NCBI GenBank assembly: GCA_018798825.1
Contig: CP076355.1
Coordinates: forward strand, 960,001-1,024,000
DNA length: 64,000 bases
Reading direction: 5' to 3'
Origin: Ochrobactrum sp. BTU1
Lineage (GTDB): Bacteria > Pseudomonadota > Alphaproteobacteria > Rhizobiales > Rhizobiaceae
A program made the translations under genes and the position numbers. Positions 1-8,848 of this stretch are shown in pieces. The notes under the pieces were generated by a model that ran no database searches, had not been told where the DNA came from, and saw only the letters and a list, made by a program, of their open reading frames with translations. The first letter of the stretch is position 1. Each line of letters begins with the position of its first letter.

Positions 1-941
1 GATGTGACGGTGCCGATCTGAAAACCGGATTCGTCGAAAAGTTCTGCGCCGCCACGCACTGGCTGCCGGCCTTCCGGCTTAAGGCCAACGCGCTTGGCGG
101 TTGCACCCTTGGCAATCGCATCCAGAACGGCCTTGGCGCCATTGAAGGCAGCCTTTTCACGCACTGACTTGGTGATTGCCCATGTGAGACCGGCTGAGAC
201 CGGATCGGTTTCCGGCGTAATATCCTGACCGTGCAGGCATAGACCCGCTTCAAGGCGCAGGCTATCGCGGGCAGCAAGACCGATCCATTCGACGCGTTCG
301 TCGGCCAGAAGCTTGATTGCAAGCATGCGCGCCTCATCGGCAGGCAACCCAATTTCAAAACCATCTTCGCCGGTATAGCCCGAACGGGTCATAAACCAGT
401 TGGGATTAGGTTCAAAGCCGCTCATAAAGCCGAGCTCTGCACCTTTAAGACCCGCATCGGTAATGACGCTTTCAGCTTCCGGCCCCTGAATGGCCAAGAA
501 AACGCGGTCCAGTGGATTTACCGACGCATCCTTGCCAGATGCTGCTTCATTGAGGTGCTCAATATCGGCATCGGCGTTGCCCGCATTGGCAACGACCATG
601 AAACGGTCTTCGCCAAGGCGCGTGACAATCAGATCATCAAGAACGCCGCCTTGGTCATTGAGAAAGAAAGTATATTTCGACTGGCCGGTTTTCAGAACTG
701 AAGGATCAAGCGGACAGGTTTCGCTCAAAAGTGCGATTGCATCCGCTCCCGAAACTTCAATCAGCTTCATATGAGAAATATCGAAAAGGCCGACATGCTC
801 GCGCGTGTGAAGATGTTCCTTCATAACGCCAAGCGGATAGGTAATCGGCATGTTCCAGCCAGCAAAACCGCCAAAGCGTGCGCCAGCTTCCTCATGCAGA
901 TCCTGCAAAGGCAGGGTATTCAAGTGTGCGGTATCGCCCAT
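1..941 (-). CDS. gcvT: Aminomethyltransferase GcvT (glycine cleavage T protein), C-terminus cut by window edge
   Basis: This is the T protein of the glycine cleavage system. It moves the methylene group from the aminomethyl-lipoyl H protein to tetrahydrofolate and releases ammonia. The minus-strand frame opens at 941 (N-terminus MGDTAHLNTLPL) and stays open to base 1, giving about 313 residues of a family usually near 365. The GcvT landmarks HAGLFDISHM, LNDQGGVLDDLIVTR, SGYTGEDGFEIG and ARDSLRLEAGLCLHGQD are all visible. A tandem glycine riboswitch lies directly upstream, so glycine should switch expression on. In this group gcvH and gcvP usually follow, which would put them outside the window to the left. 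Confidence 0.96.
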   Translation of the reverse strand, partial: MGDTAHLNTLPLQDLHEEAGARFGGFAGWNMPITYPLGVMKEHLHTREHVGLFDISHMKLIEVSGADAIALLSETCPLDPSVLKTGQSKYTFFLNDQGGVLDDLIVTRLGEDRFMVVANAGNADADIEHLNEAASGKDASVNPLDRVFLAIQGPEAESVITDAGLKGAELGFMSGFEPNPNWFMTRSGYTGEDGFEIGLPADEARMLAIKLLADERVEWIGLAARDSLRLEAGLCLHGQDITPETDPVSAGLTWAITKSVREKAAFNGAKAVLDAIAKGATAKRVGLKPEGRQPVRGGAELFDESGFQIGTVT

Positions 942-992
942 AACAACTCCAGAGTCGCACGTATGCCTCCGCGAAATGCGGTTGCTTCGTGC

Positions 993-1170
993 CCCTCTGT
1001 CTCAAGCCTGAGAGACTCGCATAGCTATAATGCTATACTTACACCTTCGGCGCAGGGTTTCCCCCGACTTTCCAGAGTTGCCTTACCCGTCTGCGGTTCC
1101 TTGTACCTGAGAGATTTCGGGCGATTTCCCCTTCGGTGGCTAACTTGCGTCAGCTCTCTCCCGCAGACAA
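993..1170 (-). promoter_or_regulatory. Tandem glycine riboswitch
   Basis: Read on the minus strand, the gcvT leader has two consecutive glycine aptamers. The first contains GGGAGAG, GCCGAAGGGGAAA and CTCTCAGG. A short linker follows, then the second with CTCTGGAAAG, CGCCGAAGG and CTCTCAGGC. Its 3' edge is about 50 bases before the gcvT ATG. Tandem glycine riboswitches typically turn on gcv operons when glycine is in excess. The ends are approximate. Confidence 0.93.
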
Positions 1171-1594
1171 ACAGTGACAGAACATTCTCGTAAAACGCAA
1201 CGCTCCATCACACGACATAAGTCACTTAGCTTAAACCGCTTCTGGTGTCATGTATAATTATTGTCACGAGACGACAATTCCCGTGGTTTTTGCGACAAAA
1301 ATCGATCTTTCCCGCAAGCACAAAAGAACCCTCTAAGGAAGCCTCTTATATTAGTGAATACCGCTGGACGTTTACGATCCATTAAGGATTATGGCCATTA
1401 AAGGCGCTCAAACTGGTGATTTGGGCAGTCGGTATGATGATTGTGATTATAAAATGACCAAGCTGCGCAAAAGCCATGCAATCGACAAGCTAAATTGCAC
1501 AGCAGCTATGCAAATCTGTCTCTCCACTTCCGAAATCATCGAGCCTATATGCTGTTCGCAACACAGAGAGATAAGATTTTACTAGGTGAGAGAA
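1171..1594. other. Intergenic region with divergent promoters
   Basis: No convincing gene lies here. The region must hold the gcvT promoter (minus) and the promoter of the DUF1127 gene (plus). An inverted repeat, ATTGTC-N7-GACAAT, occupies 1260-1278 and could bind a regulator, but I cannot name one. Short ORFs in the region lack family features and a ribosome-binding site. Confidence 0.5.
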
Positions 1595-1741
1595 ATGAAC
1601 CTGATCCGCTCGTACAACAACTGGCGCCGCTACCGTAACACGGTAAATGAACTGAGCCGCCTGAGCCCACGCGAACTGAACGACCTTGGCATTCTTGCTT
1701 CGGAAATCCCGTTCGTTGCACGCAAGGCAGCTGCTCGCTAA
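1595..1741 (+). CDS. DUF1127 family small protein
   Basis: A 48-residue basic protein starting MNLIRSYNNWRRYR and ending VARKAAAR. It shows the DUF1127 pattern: an aromatic, arginine-rich first helix (WRRYRNTVNEL), then LSPRELNDLGI. DUF1127 proteins of this size are abundant in alphaproteobacteria. Some have been linked to stress responses and RNA or phosphate/carbon metabolism, but no specific function can be given here. A purine-rich GGTGAGAGAA precedes the ATG. A strong terminator follows about 160 bases later, so this appears to be a single-gene transcript. Confidence 0.85.
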   Translation: MNLIRSYNNWRRYRNTVNELSRLSPRELNDLGILASEIPFVARKAAAR

Positions 1742-1898
1742 TAGCGCCTCGAAAGGCACCCGCCTTTTTCTGGACCGCGACCCTTTAAACCGCGCGGTCC
1801 TCACAGTTTCCAAGGTTTTTTCCGGGGCGTTTTCCTCCCATTCCCCCGGTGACCGCAAGACCGGAACTTCTCCTCCCAAGCCGGTCTTACCCTAAATG

Positions 1899-1936
1899 AC
1901 ACCCGCCGCTCCTCCCGCGGCGGGTGTTGTTTTTTT
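1899..1936 (+). terminator. Rho-independent terminator after the DUF1127 gene
   Basis: A perfect 11-bp stem (ACACCCGCCGC at 1899-1909 with GCGGCGGGTGT at 1917-1927) and a 7-base loop are followed by a run of T residues. It ends the plus-strand transcript. Confidence 0.9.
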
Positions 1937-1992
1937 AACAACGGCTCCTGTTAAGACTAAATCGTTGGAACCGCTGTAAGTATTTGTTTTTA

Positions 1993-2046
1993 CGCATTAC
2001 CCTATGCAAAACCGTTTCGCACTTTTCCTGAAAATGCTTTATGCAG
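1993..2046. repeat. Palindromic intergenic repeat, copy 1
   Basis: This copy shares the blocks CGCATTA, GCAAAACCG, TTCGCACTTTT, AAATGC and TTATGCAG, in the same order, with the copy at 41110-41174. It lies just beyond the MFS gene and its TTATGCAG arm supplies that gene's last alanine codon and TAA stop. Short imperfect palindromes with an AAAACCGGTTT-like core are widespread between genes in this bacterial group. Confidence 0.6.
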
Positions 2047-3271
2047 CCTCCTGTATCGCAAGCGCCGACTTTTCGCGACCCATACGATCCAGTGCGATAG
2101 AGATTGCAAACACGACAAGACCGGCAACTGCCAGAAGCGCACCGACCGTTCCGGTTGAAGTCCAGCCAAATCCCCATGCAACCGCCAAACCACCCAGCGA
2201 CGCGCCAATCGCATTGGCAAGATTGAGTGCTGAATGATTAAGCGCTGCTGCCAATGTCTGCGCATCCGCCGCAACATCCATAAGGCGTGTCTGCAATGCC
2301 GGAACGAGCGCAAAGCCACCGCCAACCAGCAATATGTTTAAAAATGCTGTGGCCGGATGCTGCATCAAAAATGGAAATGCCAGCATGACGGCCATGTCGT
2401 AGAGCAGCACCATTCCAACAGTGCCCATCACAGTGCGGTCAGTCAGCTTTGAACCGACGATGTTGCCAAGCACCATACCAAGCCCGAATGTGGCAAAGAC
2501 AAGTGGCATCCATTTCACGTCAACATGCGAAACTTCTGTCACGGTAGCAGCCACATAGGTGAAGACGGAGAACAGTCCGCCGGTGCCAATCGCGCCTATT
2601 CCTAGCGTCAGCCAGACCTGCTTGCGACGGAAGGCACCAAGCTCACGCAGCGGAGAAGCACCTTCGTCTGCAGGCTGCTTGGGCACATATATCATAACCA
2701 ATACCATCGTGAGGATAGCGATCAGGCCAACAGCTGCAAACATTGCACGCCAACCGGCCACTTGTCCGAGCCATGTCGCCAAAGGCGTTCCGCACAATGT
2801 TGCAACGGTCAGCCCCATCATCACGCGGCCAACGGCTTGCGCACGCTTTCCGGGCGCCGCCATGGAAGCAGCCACCAGTGAAGCAACACCAAAGTAAGCG
2901 CCATGCGGAAAGCCCGCAACAAAACGCATGATATAAAGACCAGTGTAGTGTTGCATGAAGGCACTGGCCAGATTGCCGAAAGCGAACAATCCCATGAAAA
3001 GAAAGAGCAATTTGCGGCGATCAAGCTTAGCACCAATCACGGCAAGCACAGGCGCACCGATCAACACGCCTAATGCATAAGAACTAATCAGATGACCCGC
3101 CGAGGGCATATCGACCTGAAGATCGCGCGCGATATCCGGCAAAAGTGCCATGATCGCAAATTCGCCTGTTCCGATACCGAAGCCGCCAATCGCGAGTGCG
3201 AGTTCCGCCAGTCGCGCAGGCGAACGTGACGAAGTTTCCGGCAACGAAGCCGAAGTCTGAGTATTTGACAT
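2039..3271 (-). CDS. MFS transporter, DHA1 family (AraJ/PbuE-like)
   Basis: A 410-residue inner-membrane protein predicted to have twelve helices, from the drug:proton antiporter DHA1 family. The N-terminus reads FGIGTGEFAIMALLPDIA and is followed by YALGVLIGAPVLAVIGAKLDRRKLL, the motif-A loop typical of AraJ/PbuE-like exporters. The ATG at 3271 is chosen because the longer frame to 3328 adds 19 residues that look non-coding. It lies about 100 bases after the Rid gene on the same strand and probably belongs to that operon. In that setting it could export a base, nucleoside or toxic intermediate, which is inference. The substrate is unknown. Confidence 0.88.
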   Translation of the reverse strand: MSNTQTSASLPETSSRSPARLAELALAIGGFGIGTGEFAIMALLPDIARDLQVDMPSAGHLISSYALGVLIGAPVLAVIGAKLDRRKLLFLFMGLFAFGNLASAFMQHYTGLYIMRFVAGFPHGAYFGVASLVAASMAAPGKRAQAVGRVMMGLTVATLCGTPLATWLGQVAGWRAMFAAVGLIAILTMVLVMIYVPKQPADEGASPLRELGAFRRKQVWLTLGIGAIGTGGLFSVFTYVAATVTEVSHVDVKWMPLVFATFGLGMVLGNIVGSKLTDRTVMGTVGMVLLYDMAVMLAFPFLMQHPATAFLNILLVGGGFALVPALQTRLMDVAADAQTLAAALNHSALNLANAIGASLGGLAVAWGFGWTSTGTVGALLAVAGLVVFAISIALDRMGREKSALAIQEAA

Positions 3272-3371
3272 GAATTTGCCTGAAGAGAATGGAGGATATC
3301 GGAAAACCCTACCACTCCTTTCCGGCAAAGGCGATACGCTTTATCTTGATCAGCGGATGGGAAATCGCTGC

Positions 3372-3761
3372 CTACTTAGCCGCCACAACCTCGATTTCGA
3401 CCTTGAATTCCTCCCGCGTAAAGCCGGAGACGATCATCAGTGTTGAAGCTGGTGCAGGCAGCGGAAACAGGCGATCGCGCACATCCATATAGGGGCGCAT
3501 ATAAGCGCGATCCGTCACATAGGCGTTGATACGAACAACATCGGAAAGTTCCATACCGCCATCGCGCAGAATGCGACCGATGTTTTCAAAGCAAAGCTCC
3601 GCCTGCGCGCCTGCCTCTTCCGGCACCGATCCATCTGGCGCAATGCCAAGCTGGCCGGAGCAGAATATCAACTCGGCGCCCGCACCCACCTTCACGCCAT
3701 GACTATAGGCGGCAAAGGGAGCAGCCATATTGGCTGGCAGCAAATGTTTCAAAACAGTCAT
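3372..3761 (-). CDS. Rid (YjgF/YER057c/UK114) family protein without the usual catalytic arginine
   Basis: A 129-residue Rid protein, the normal trimer-forming size. It has the family features FCSGQLGIAPDGSV, NIGRILRDGGMELSDVVRINAYV and a C-terminal VEIEVVAAK strand. Canonical RidA enamine/imine deaminases carry a PAR(S/T) motif whose arginine binds the substrate carboxylate. Here the segment reads LPAPASTLMIV, so alanine or proline sits at that place. The RidA at 23457-23828 in this window keeps PART. This protein therefore probably belongs to an Rid subfamily with a different substrate. It lies 9 bases after the FAD oxidoreductase, in the same operon. Confidence 0.9.
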   Translation of the reverse strand: MTVLKHLLPANMAAPFAAYSHGVKVGAGAELIFCSGQLGIAPDGSVPEEAGAQAELCFENIGRILRDGGMELSDVVRINAYVTDRAYMRPYMDVRDRLFPLPAPASTLMIVSGFTREEFKVEIEVVAAK

Positions 3762-3770
3762 TTTATGTCC

Positions 3771-5003
3771 TCAGGCTTTTGGTGCAGATGCCAGCAATTC
3801 TTTGAGGCGTGGAGCACCCGCTGCAACATCGTCTTCGGTGGGATGGATACCTGCGGCAAGCAGCCGCCGGGCAATCATGTGATCAGCCGGACGGTTGATG
3901 GAATCGACCGCAACCAACTTTTCGCCCGCAAAATGAAACACGGAGAATGCATTATCTTCGAAGTTGCCTGACAGAATATGACGGTCGGCATCGAACGACA
4001 GCCCAGCGGTCTGCAACTTCATGTCGCCCTGATCCGACCAAAACCACGCCACATCACGAAACGGAGTACCGCGCCCGACAATCGAGCGCGCAACATGCTT
4101 GGCCTGATCGGTTGCATTCTGCACCGATTCCAGTCGTACGCGACGACCTGCATGGAAATGGTCATAGCTCACGCAGTCGCCAATCGCATAAACATGCTCA
4201 CTCGACGCACGCATATGCTCATTCACCACGATACCATTATCGACAACAAGTCCGGCTTCGATCGCTAGCTCGACATTTGGGACAGCGCCCGTCCCCAGCA
4301 CCACCATATCAGCTGGGAAAAACGTGCCATTGGCCGCTTTTACACCTGCCACTCGGCCGCCTTCGCCTTCAATTGCCTCAACGCCAACGCCCGTCAGAAG
4401 CCTAATATCCGACGCCCGGCTGCGTGTTTCAACATGTGCCGAAATAAGTGTGGCAACCGAACGCCCCAGAACGCGAGGAGCTGCTTCGATCACAACGGTC
4501 TTTTTGCCAAGTGCTACTGCACTATGCGCCATTTCAAGACCTATAAAGCCGCCACCGATTATCACCACGTTTTCAACGCGTGGCATCATATCTGCAATGC
4601 GGCGCGCATCACCCAAACGGCGCAACGTGAAAACGCCATCGAGACCAACACCTCGCATGTCAGGAATGCGTGCGCGGGCACCGGTCGCAAAAACCAGCTC
4701 CGACCAGTTTAGCACCACGCCATTATCAAGCGTGACTGTCTTGTCAGTCAGAGACACATGCTCAACTGTGTGCCCGAATAGCATCTCAATATTATTATCG
4801 CGATAGGTGCTTTCCGGACGCAGCACAAGAATCCCGCCTTCGGGTGCCTTCAGATAAGATTTGGAAAGCGGCGGCTTATGATAGGGAATATCCTGCTCAT
4901 CATTGATAAGGACGATCTCACCCGAATAGCCTTCCTGTCTCAGACTGATTGCTGCCTGCGAACCTGCATGTCCAGCGCCAATAATAATGCATCTGTTTTC
5001 CAT
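3771..5003 (-). CDS. NAD(P)/FAD-dependent oxidoreductase (ferredoxin/rubredoxin reductase type)
   Basis: A 410-residue flavoprotein of the BphA4/rubredoxin-reductase class. It has an N-terminal FAD motif (IIIGAGHAGSQAA), the HKPPLSKSYL segment, a central NAD motif (VVIIGGGFIGLEMA), a second FAD motif (VYAIGDCV) and a C-terminal reductase domain (VRLESVQNATDQAK, WFWSDQ). Such enzymes pass electrons from NAD(P)H to a small ferredoxin that feeds an oxygenase; no ferredoxin or oxygenase gene is in the window. The ATG at 5003 has GGAG five bases upstream. A longer start at 5090 has an AGGAGG too close to be effective. It is divergent from the creatininase-like operon across the RutR-type palindrome. 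Confidence 0.9.
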   Translation of the reverse strand: MENRCIIIGAGHAGSQAAISLRQEGYSGEIVLINDEQDIPYHKPPLSKSYLKAPEGGILVLRPESTYRDNNIEMLFGHTVEHVSLTDKTVTLDNGVVLNWSELVFATGARARIPDMRGVGLDGVFTLRRLGDARRIADMMPRVENVVIIGGGFIGLEMAHSAVALGKKTVVIEAAPRVLGRSVATLISAHVETRSRASDIRLLTGVGVEAIEGEGGRVAGVKAANGTFFPADMVVLGTGAVPNVELAIEAGLVVDNGIVVNEHMRASSEHVYAIGDCVSYDHFHAGRRVRLESVQNATDQAKHVARSIVGRGTPFRDVAWFWSDQGDMKLQTAGLSFDADRHILSGNFEDNAFSVFHFAGEKLVAVDSINRPADHMIARRLLAAGIHPTEDDVAAGAPRLKELLASAPKA

Positions 5004-5118
5004 AGGATCTCCGGAATTTTCCCGCGCATCATAATCATGAGACAGGCGGTCGCGTGGCGAATTCGTCACGGATTCACACCTTAATTGCATGCCTCCTCAT
5101 TTTTTTAAACATTTAGTT

Positions 5119-5132
5119 TGACCGATCGGTCA
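5119..5132. promoter_or_regulatory. Candidate operator for the RutR-like regulator
   Basis: A perfect 14-bp palindrome, TGACCGATCGGTCA, lies in the divergent promoter region between the genes starting at 5003 (minus) and 5199 (plus). With one more T it reads TTGACC-N4-GGTCA, close to the known E. coli RutR site TTGACCA-N2-TGGTCAA. It overlaps a possible -35 (TTGACC, 5118-5123) followed by TAGTAA 16 bases later. The gene ending the plus operon encodes a RutR-like TetR protein, so autoregulation is likely. That assignment is inference. Confidence 0.65.
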
Positions 5133-5198
5133 GATTGTTTAGTAAGTTTTTTGCTTCAGCACGCAGCCTACCCCCAGCAGCCAGCCAGGAGCCTCCAC

Positions 5199-5999
5199 TT
5201 GAAACGATATTGGTCAGAATATACGAGCGAGGCATTCTCCCGCCTGGAGCGCGATAAAATCGTAGCAGTTCTGCCCGTTGGCGCGATCGAACAGCACGGA
5301 CCACATCTGCCTCTGGCAGTGGATGCAGCTATTGTGGACGGTATGGTGAAAGAAACAATCGCCCTCCTTCCCGATGAAAGCAAAGTGCTGTTCCTGCCAA
5401 CGCAAGCTATCGGCAAAAGCAACGAGCACAGCCTTTATCCCGGCACACTGACATTCTCGGCAGAAACGCTCATTCGCATGTGGTGTGAAATTGGCGCCTG
5501 CGTTGCTGCAAGCGGCGTTCGCAAAATGGCGCTGCTGAACAGCCATGGCGGCCAGATCACGGTGATGGACATTGTGGCGCGCGAATTGCGTATCAAACAC
5601 AATATGATGGTTTTCAGCGTCAACTGGTTTGGCCTCGGAATGCCTGAAGGCGTTTATAGCGAGCACGATCTCAAGCACGGCATTCATGCCGGCGACATGG
5701 AAACCTCTGTCATGCTCGAATTCCACCCGGATCTGGTGGATATGTCGAAGGCGCAGAATTTCCGCACACTAACCGAAACATTTGCTTCTGATTACAAGCA
5801 TCTTTCGCTGAGCGGTGGCGCAAAGCCAGCATGGCAGGTGCAGGACATCAACGCTCACGGCGCTGCTGGCGACGCATCGATTGCCACCGCTAAAAAAGGC
5901 CGCAAGACCATCGACTTTGCTGCCGAGCGCCTGGTCGAGGTGCTGACCGAGATCGAACGAGCGCCACTCTCGTGGCTCGATAATCAACCTGCCTGGTAA
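5199..5999 (+). CDS. Creatininase-family amidohydrolase
   Basis: A 266-residue metal-dependent amidohydrolase of the creatininase family. The signature GAIEQHGPHLPLAVD gives the E, H and D metal ligands; NSHGGQ and HAGDMETSVMLEFHP follow. Creatininase relatives open cyclic amides (creatinine) or remove formyl groups from amines. The start chosen is TTG at 5199, because AGGAG lies 7 bases upstream and the length then matches the family; a longer frame from 5118 would run through the operator palindrome. It is the first gene of a plus-strand operon with an ABC importer, a deaminase and an oxidase, so hydrolysis of an N-heterocycle is plausible. Confidence 0.88.
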   Translation: MKRYWSEYTSEAFSRLERDKIVAVLPVGAIEQHGPHLPLAVDAAIVDGMVKETIALLPDESKVLFLPTQAIGKSNEHSLYPGTLTFSAETLIRMWCEIGACVAASGVRKMALLNSHGGQITVMDIVARELRIKHNMMVFSVNWFGLGMPEGVYSEHDLKHGIHAGDMETSVMLEFHPDLVDMSKAQNFRTLTETFASDYKHLSLSGGAKPAWQVQDINAHGAAGDASIATAKKGRKTIDFAAERLVEVLTEIERAPLSWLDNQPAW

Positions 6000-6004
6000 G
6001 GACG

Positions 6005-6814
6005 ATGAGCGTGGCCCCCAACTCGCAAACCCCATCTTCCCTGATCGATATCAACGGCGTCTATAAGCAATATGGAACAGGCGTCATTGCGGTCAGTGAT
6101 ATGTCGCTCAAGATCGAACAAGGTCAGTTCGTAAGCTTCCTCGGCCCGTCAGGTTGCGGCAAGAGTACAGCACTTCGCATGATTGCAGGCCTTGAATCCA
6201 TTTCGGCAGGCAACATTCACGTCAATGGCCATGCACCGGGCAAAGGCCCCATTGGTGCGCAGGACATCGGCTTTGTGTTTCAGGAGCCTACCTTGATGCC
6301 GTGGGCCAGCGTTTTCGACAATGTCTATTTGCCGCTCCGTCTTTCTGGCATTTCGCGCAAGGAGGCCTCGCTGCGCGTGGAAGAAGTGCTGACGCAGGTC
6401 GGCCTCTCCCGCTTCGCCAACGCCTTTCCGCGCGAACTTTCGGGCGGCATGAAAATGCGCGTTTCTATTGCCCGCGCACTGGTCACGCGTCCGCGTCTGC
6501 TGTTGATGGATGAGCCTTTTGCGGCGCTCGATGAAATGACGCGTTTCAAACTCAACAATGATGTTTTGCGGCTATGGCAGGAACACGGCCTGACCGTGGT
6601 CTTCGTCACGCACAGCGTTTATGAGTCCGTCTATCTCTCAAACCGCGTCATCGTCATGGCCGCACGCCCCGGACGCGTCGTTGCCGATATTGCTATTGAA
6701 GGCAGCTATCCGCGCGCTGAAAACTTCCGCACCACGGAAGCTTACGCAAAGGATTGCGCGCGCGTTTCCGATGCACTCACCGCAACGCTTTCGTCGCAAG
6801 ACATCGACCATTAA
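6005..6814 (+). CDS. ABC transporter ATP-binding protein (NMT1/taurine/nitrate type)
   Basis: A 269-residue ATPase with Walker A GPSGCGKST, Q-loop FQEPTLMPW, signature LSGGMKMR, Walker B LLLMDEPFAALDE and switch histidine VFVTHS. The FQEPTLMPW and LSGGM(K/R)xR forms are typical of the SsuB/TauB/ThiZ class that serves NMT1-like binding proteins. It follows the creatininase-like gene by 5 bases and precedes its permease, and should energise uptake of the island's substrate. Confidence 0.93.
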   Translation: MSVAPNSQTPSSLIDINGVYKQYGTGVIAVSDMSLKIEQGQFVSFLGPSGCGKSTALRMIAGLESISAGNIHVNGHAPGKGPIGAQDIGFVFQEPTLMPWASVFDNVYLPLRLSGISRKEASLRVEEVLTQVGLSRFANAFPRELSGGMKMRVSIARALVTRPRLLLMDEPFAALDEMTRFKLNNDVLRLWQEHGLTVVFVTHSVYESVYLSNRVIVMAARPGRVVADIAIEGSYPRAENFRTTEAYAKDCARVSDALTATLSSQDIDH

Positions 6815-6825
6815 GGACAGGGATC

Positions 6826-7659
6826 ATGCAAAACCAAACGCCTGTTCTGAATTCCGAACAACACCGCCTGGCCCGCAGAGACCGCAACTTGCGCATCATC
6901 ATGCCAACGCTTGCGATCATCATCGCACTCGGCATTTGGGAAGGTCTGGTGCGCTATTATAATGTACCGCATTATTTGATCCCAGCTCCATCGCTCATCG
7001 GCGAAACGCTAATTAAAGACGGGCCATCGCTGATGACTTCGATGTGGTTCACGGTCAAGCTCACGCTGATTTCGTTACTCTGCGCGATTATCGGCGGCGT
7101 TCTGCTTGGCATGATCTTCGCGCTGTCCCGACCGATTGAAATGGCCTTCTTTCCGTTTGCCGTCATTCTTCAGGTAACACCGGTCATTGCCATTGCACCG
7201 CTGATCCTGATCTATGTGCGCGATACGTTTTCAGCCCTGCTGATCTGCGCATGGATCGTGGCCTTCTTCCCGATCCTGTCAAACACGGTTATCGGCCTGC
7301 GTAGCGCCGATCATAATTTACGCGATCTGTTCAAGCTCTATCGTGCCTCGCCGTGGCAGCGTCTGCGCTATCTGCTTGCACCAAGCGCCCTGCCTTATTT
7401 CATGGCAGCGCTCAAGATCGCTGGTGGGCTCTCGCTGATCGGTGCTGTGGTGGCAGAATTTGTTGCTGGCAGTGCTGGCCAAAGCACTGGCCTGGCCTCG
7501 CGTATTCTGGAATCGAGCTTCCGCAATGAAATCCCGCGCATGTTTGCTGCACTGTTCCTCGTTTCGCTGCTTGGTATTGTGATTTTCCTGATCACAAGCT
7601 GGCTGTCGCGCCTTGTGCTCGGACGCTGGCATGAAAGCGAGATCCGTCGTGAACGATAA
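6826..7659 (+). CDS. ABC transporter permease (SsuC/TauC-like)
   Basis: A 277-residue inner-membrane permease of the BPD_transp_1 class. The N-terminal helix is followed by YLIPAPSLIGETLI, a hallmark of taurine/nitrate/HMP-type permeases. The EAA-like loop lies near LRDLFKLYRASPWQRLRYLLAPSALPYF. The ATG at 6826 is preceded by GGACAGGGA; a longer frame from 6754 overlaps the ATPase by 61 bases and is unlikely. It pairs with the ATPase just upstream and the binding protein at 10244. Confidence 0.92.
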   Translation: MQNQTPVLNSEQHRLARRDRNLRIIMPTLAIIIALGIWEGLVRYYNVPHYLIPAPSLIGETLIKDGPSLMTSMWFTVKLTLISLLCAIIGGVLLGMIFALSRPIEMAFFPFAVILQVTPVIAIAPLILIYVRDTFSALLICAWIVAFFPILSNTVIGLRSADHNLRDLFKLYRASPWQRLRYLLAPSALPYFMAALKIAGGLSLIGAVVAEFVAGSAGQSTGLASRILESSFRNEIPRMFAALFLVSLLGIVIFLITSWLSRLVLGRWHESEIRRER

Positions 7660-8848
7660 GATTGGAAACGCTGATTTACTCAAAGGCGTCGTGATTGCAG
7701 GTCGCAGCGGATACTATGATATCAGCACCGATAGCGGACGCATTGCTTCACTGACGCCTTCGCAAGCAAAAGGCGGCGGCTTTATCACACCGCTTCTCGC
7801 TGATGTGCATGTGCATCTCGACAAGACATTCACCATCGGTCGCATTGCCGAGCGTGGCAGCGCCAAAGTTGAGTGTCTGTTCGATGCGATTGATCTGATG
7901 AATATCGACCGTGAGAGCTGGAACGCCGACGATATTCACGCCCGCGCCACACGTGGTCTTGAAGCAGCTTATGCGCAAGGCGTTGGTGCCATGCGAACTC
8001 ATGTCGATTGGACCACACCTGATGTACCGACCGCCTGGCCGGTGCTGAACGAGCTGCGTCAGGAATGGCAAGACCGCATCGATTTTGAACTTGCAGCGCT
8101 TATCCATGGCGATATCGTGCTTGATAGCGCTGCTGCAATTGCCCAGCGCGTGGCAAAAGACGGCGGCGTTCTTGGCGCTTTCTTCTATCGCAATGCTGAT
8201 CTTGACGCCAAAATCGAACATATGTTTCGTCTTGCCGTACAGCATGGTCTCAAGCTCGACTTTCACGTCGATGAAGGGCTTGAATTGGAAGCTGATGGAT
8301 TCTCGCTGATTGTCGCTGCAACCAAGCGTCACAATATGGGACGCCGCGTTCTTTGCGGTCATGCCTGTTCGCTTTCGCTGCGTTCACCCGAGGAACTAAG
8401 CCGCATTCTTGATGCCGCTGCGGAAGCTGGAACAGCGCTTGTATCTCTGCCGACATCCAATCTCTATCTGCAAGACAGGCTAGGCGGAAAATCGCCGCGT
8501 CTTCGCGGTGTAGCACCATTGAAAGAAGCACGTCGTGCAGGCATTGACGCCATGCTTGGCTCCGACAACGTGTGCGACGCTTTCTATCCCTATGGCGATT
8601 ATGATCCGCTTTCGGTTCTTCGCCTCGCAGCCCCGGTCTGCCACCTTGAGCCGGATGAATGGCTCGACAGCATCACCACCCTGTCCGCGCGTTTCATCGG
8701 AAGTGACCGCGTACAGGCACTGAACGAAGGCGGGAATGCGAATTTTATCTGGCATGACGCCACAGATATCAACGACCTCATCAGCCGTCCGCAGGCGCGT
8801 CGCGTCATCTGGCGCGATGGCAAAAAAACAAATCGGAGAACCCCATGA
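7631..8848 (+). CDS. Amidohydrolase of the cytosine deaminase family
   Basis: About 405 residues with the cytosine-deaminase layout: ADVHVHLDKTF (metal HxH), LKLDFHVDEGLE (metal His and catalytic Glu), RRVLCGHACSLS (His), LPTSNLYLQDR, and GSDNVCDAFYPYGDYD with the metal Asp. Relatives deaminate cytosine, creatinine or isocytosine, or hydrolyse N-substituted triazines. The start is uncertain: ATG 7631 is given, but GTG 7649 with GAGA seven bases upstream is equally possible, and both overlap the permease end. The gene ends in an ATGA overlap with the oxidase. Together with the creatininase-like enzyme it suggests ring opening and deamination of an N-heterocycle. Confidence 0.88.
   Translation: MKARSVVNDKIGNADLLKGVVIAGRSGYYDISTDSGRIASLTPSQAKGGGFITPLLADVHVHLDKTFTIGRIAERGSAKVECLFDAIDLMNIDRESWNADDIHARATRGLEAAYAQGVGAMRTHVDWTTPDVPTAWPVLNELRQEWQDRIDFELAALIHGDIVLDSAAAIAQRVAKDGGVLGAFFYRNADLDAKIEHMFRLAVQHGLKLDFHVDEGLELEADGFSLIVAATKRHNMGRRVLCGHACSLSLRSPEELSRILDAAAEAGTALVSLPTSNLYLQDRLGGKSPRLRGVAPLKEARRAGIDAMLGSDNVCDAFYPYGDYDPLSVLRLAAPVCHLEPDEWLDSITTLSARFIGSDRVQALNEGGNANFIWHDATDINDLISRPQARRVIWRDGKKTNRRTP

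Noticed and set aside
771..1193. 140-residue plus-strand ORF across the gcvT start
   Set aside because: It runs antisense through gcvT and the glycine riboswitch and has no recognisable domain.
1391..1585. 64-residue ORF before the DUF1127 gene
   Set aside because: No ribosome-binding site or family features; probably intergenic sequence.
1490..1879. 129-residue minus-strand ORF
   Set aside because: Antisense to the DUF1127 gene; composition is arginine- and serine-rich as expected for a shadow frame.
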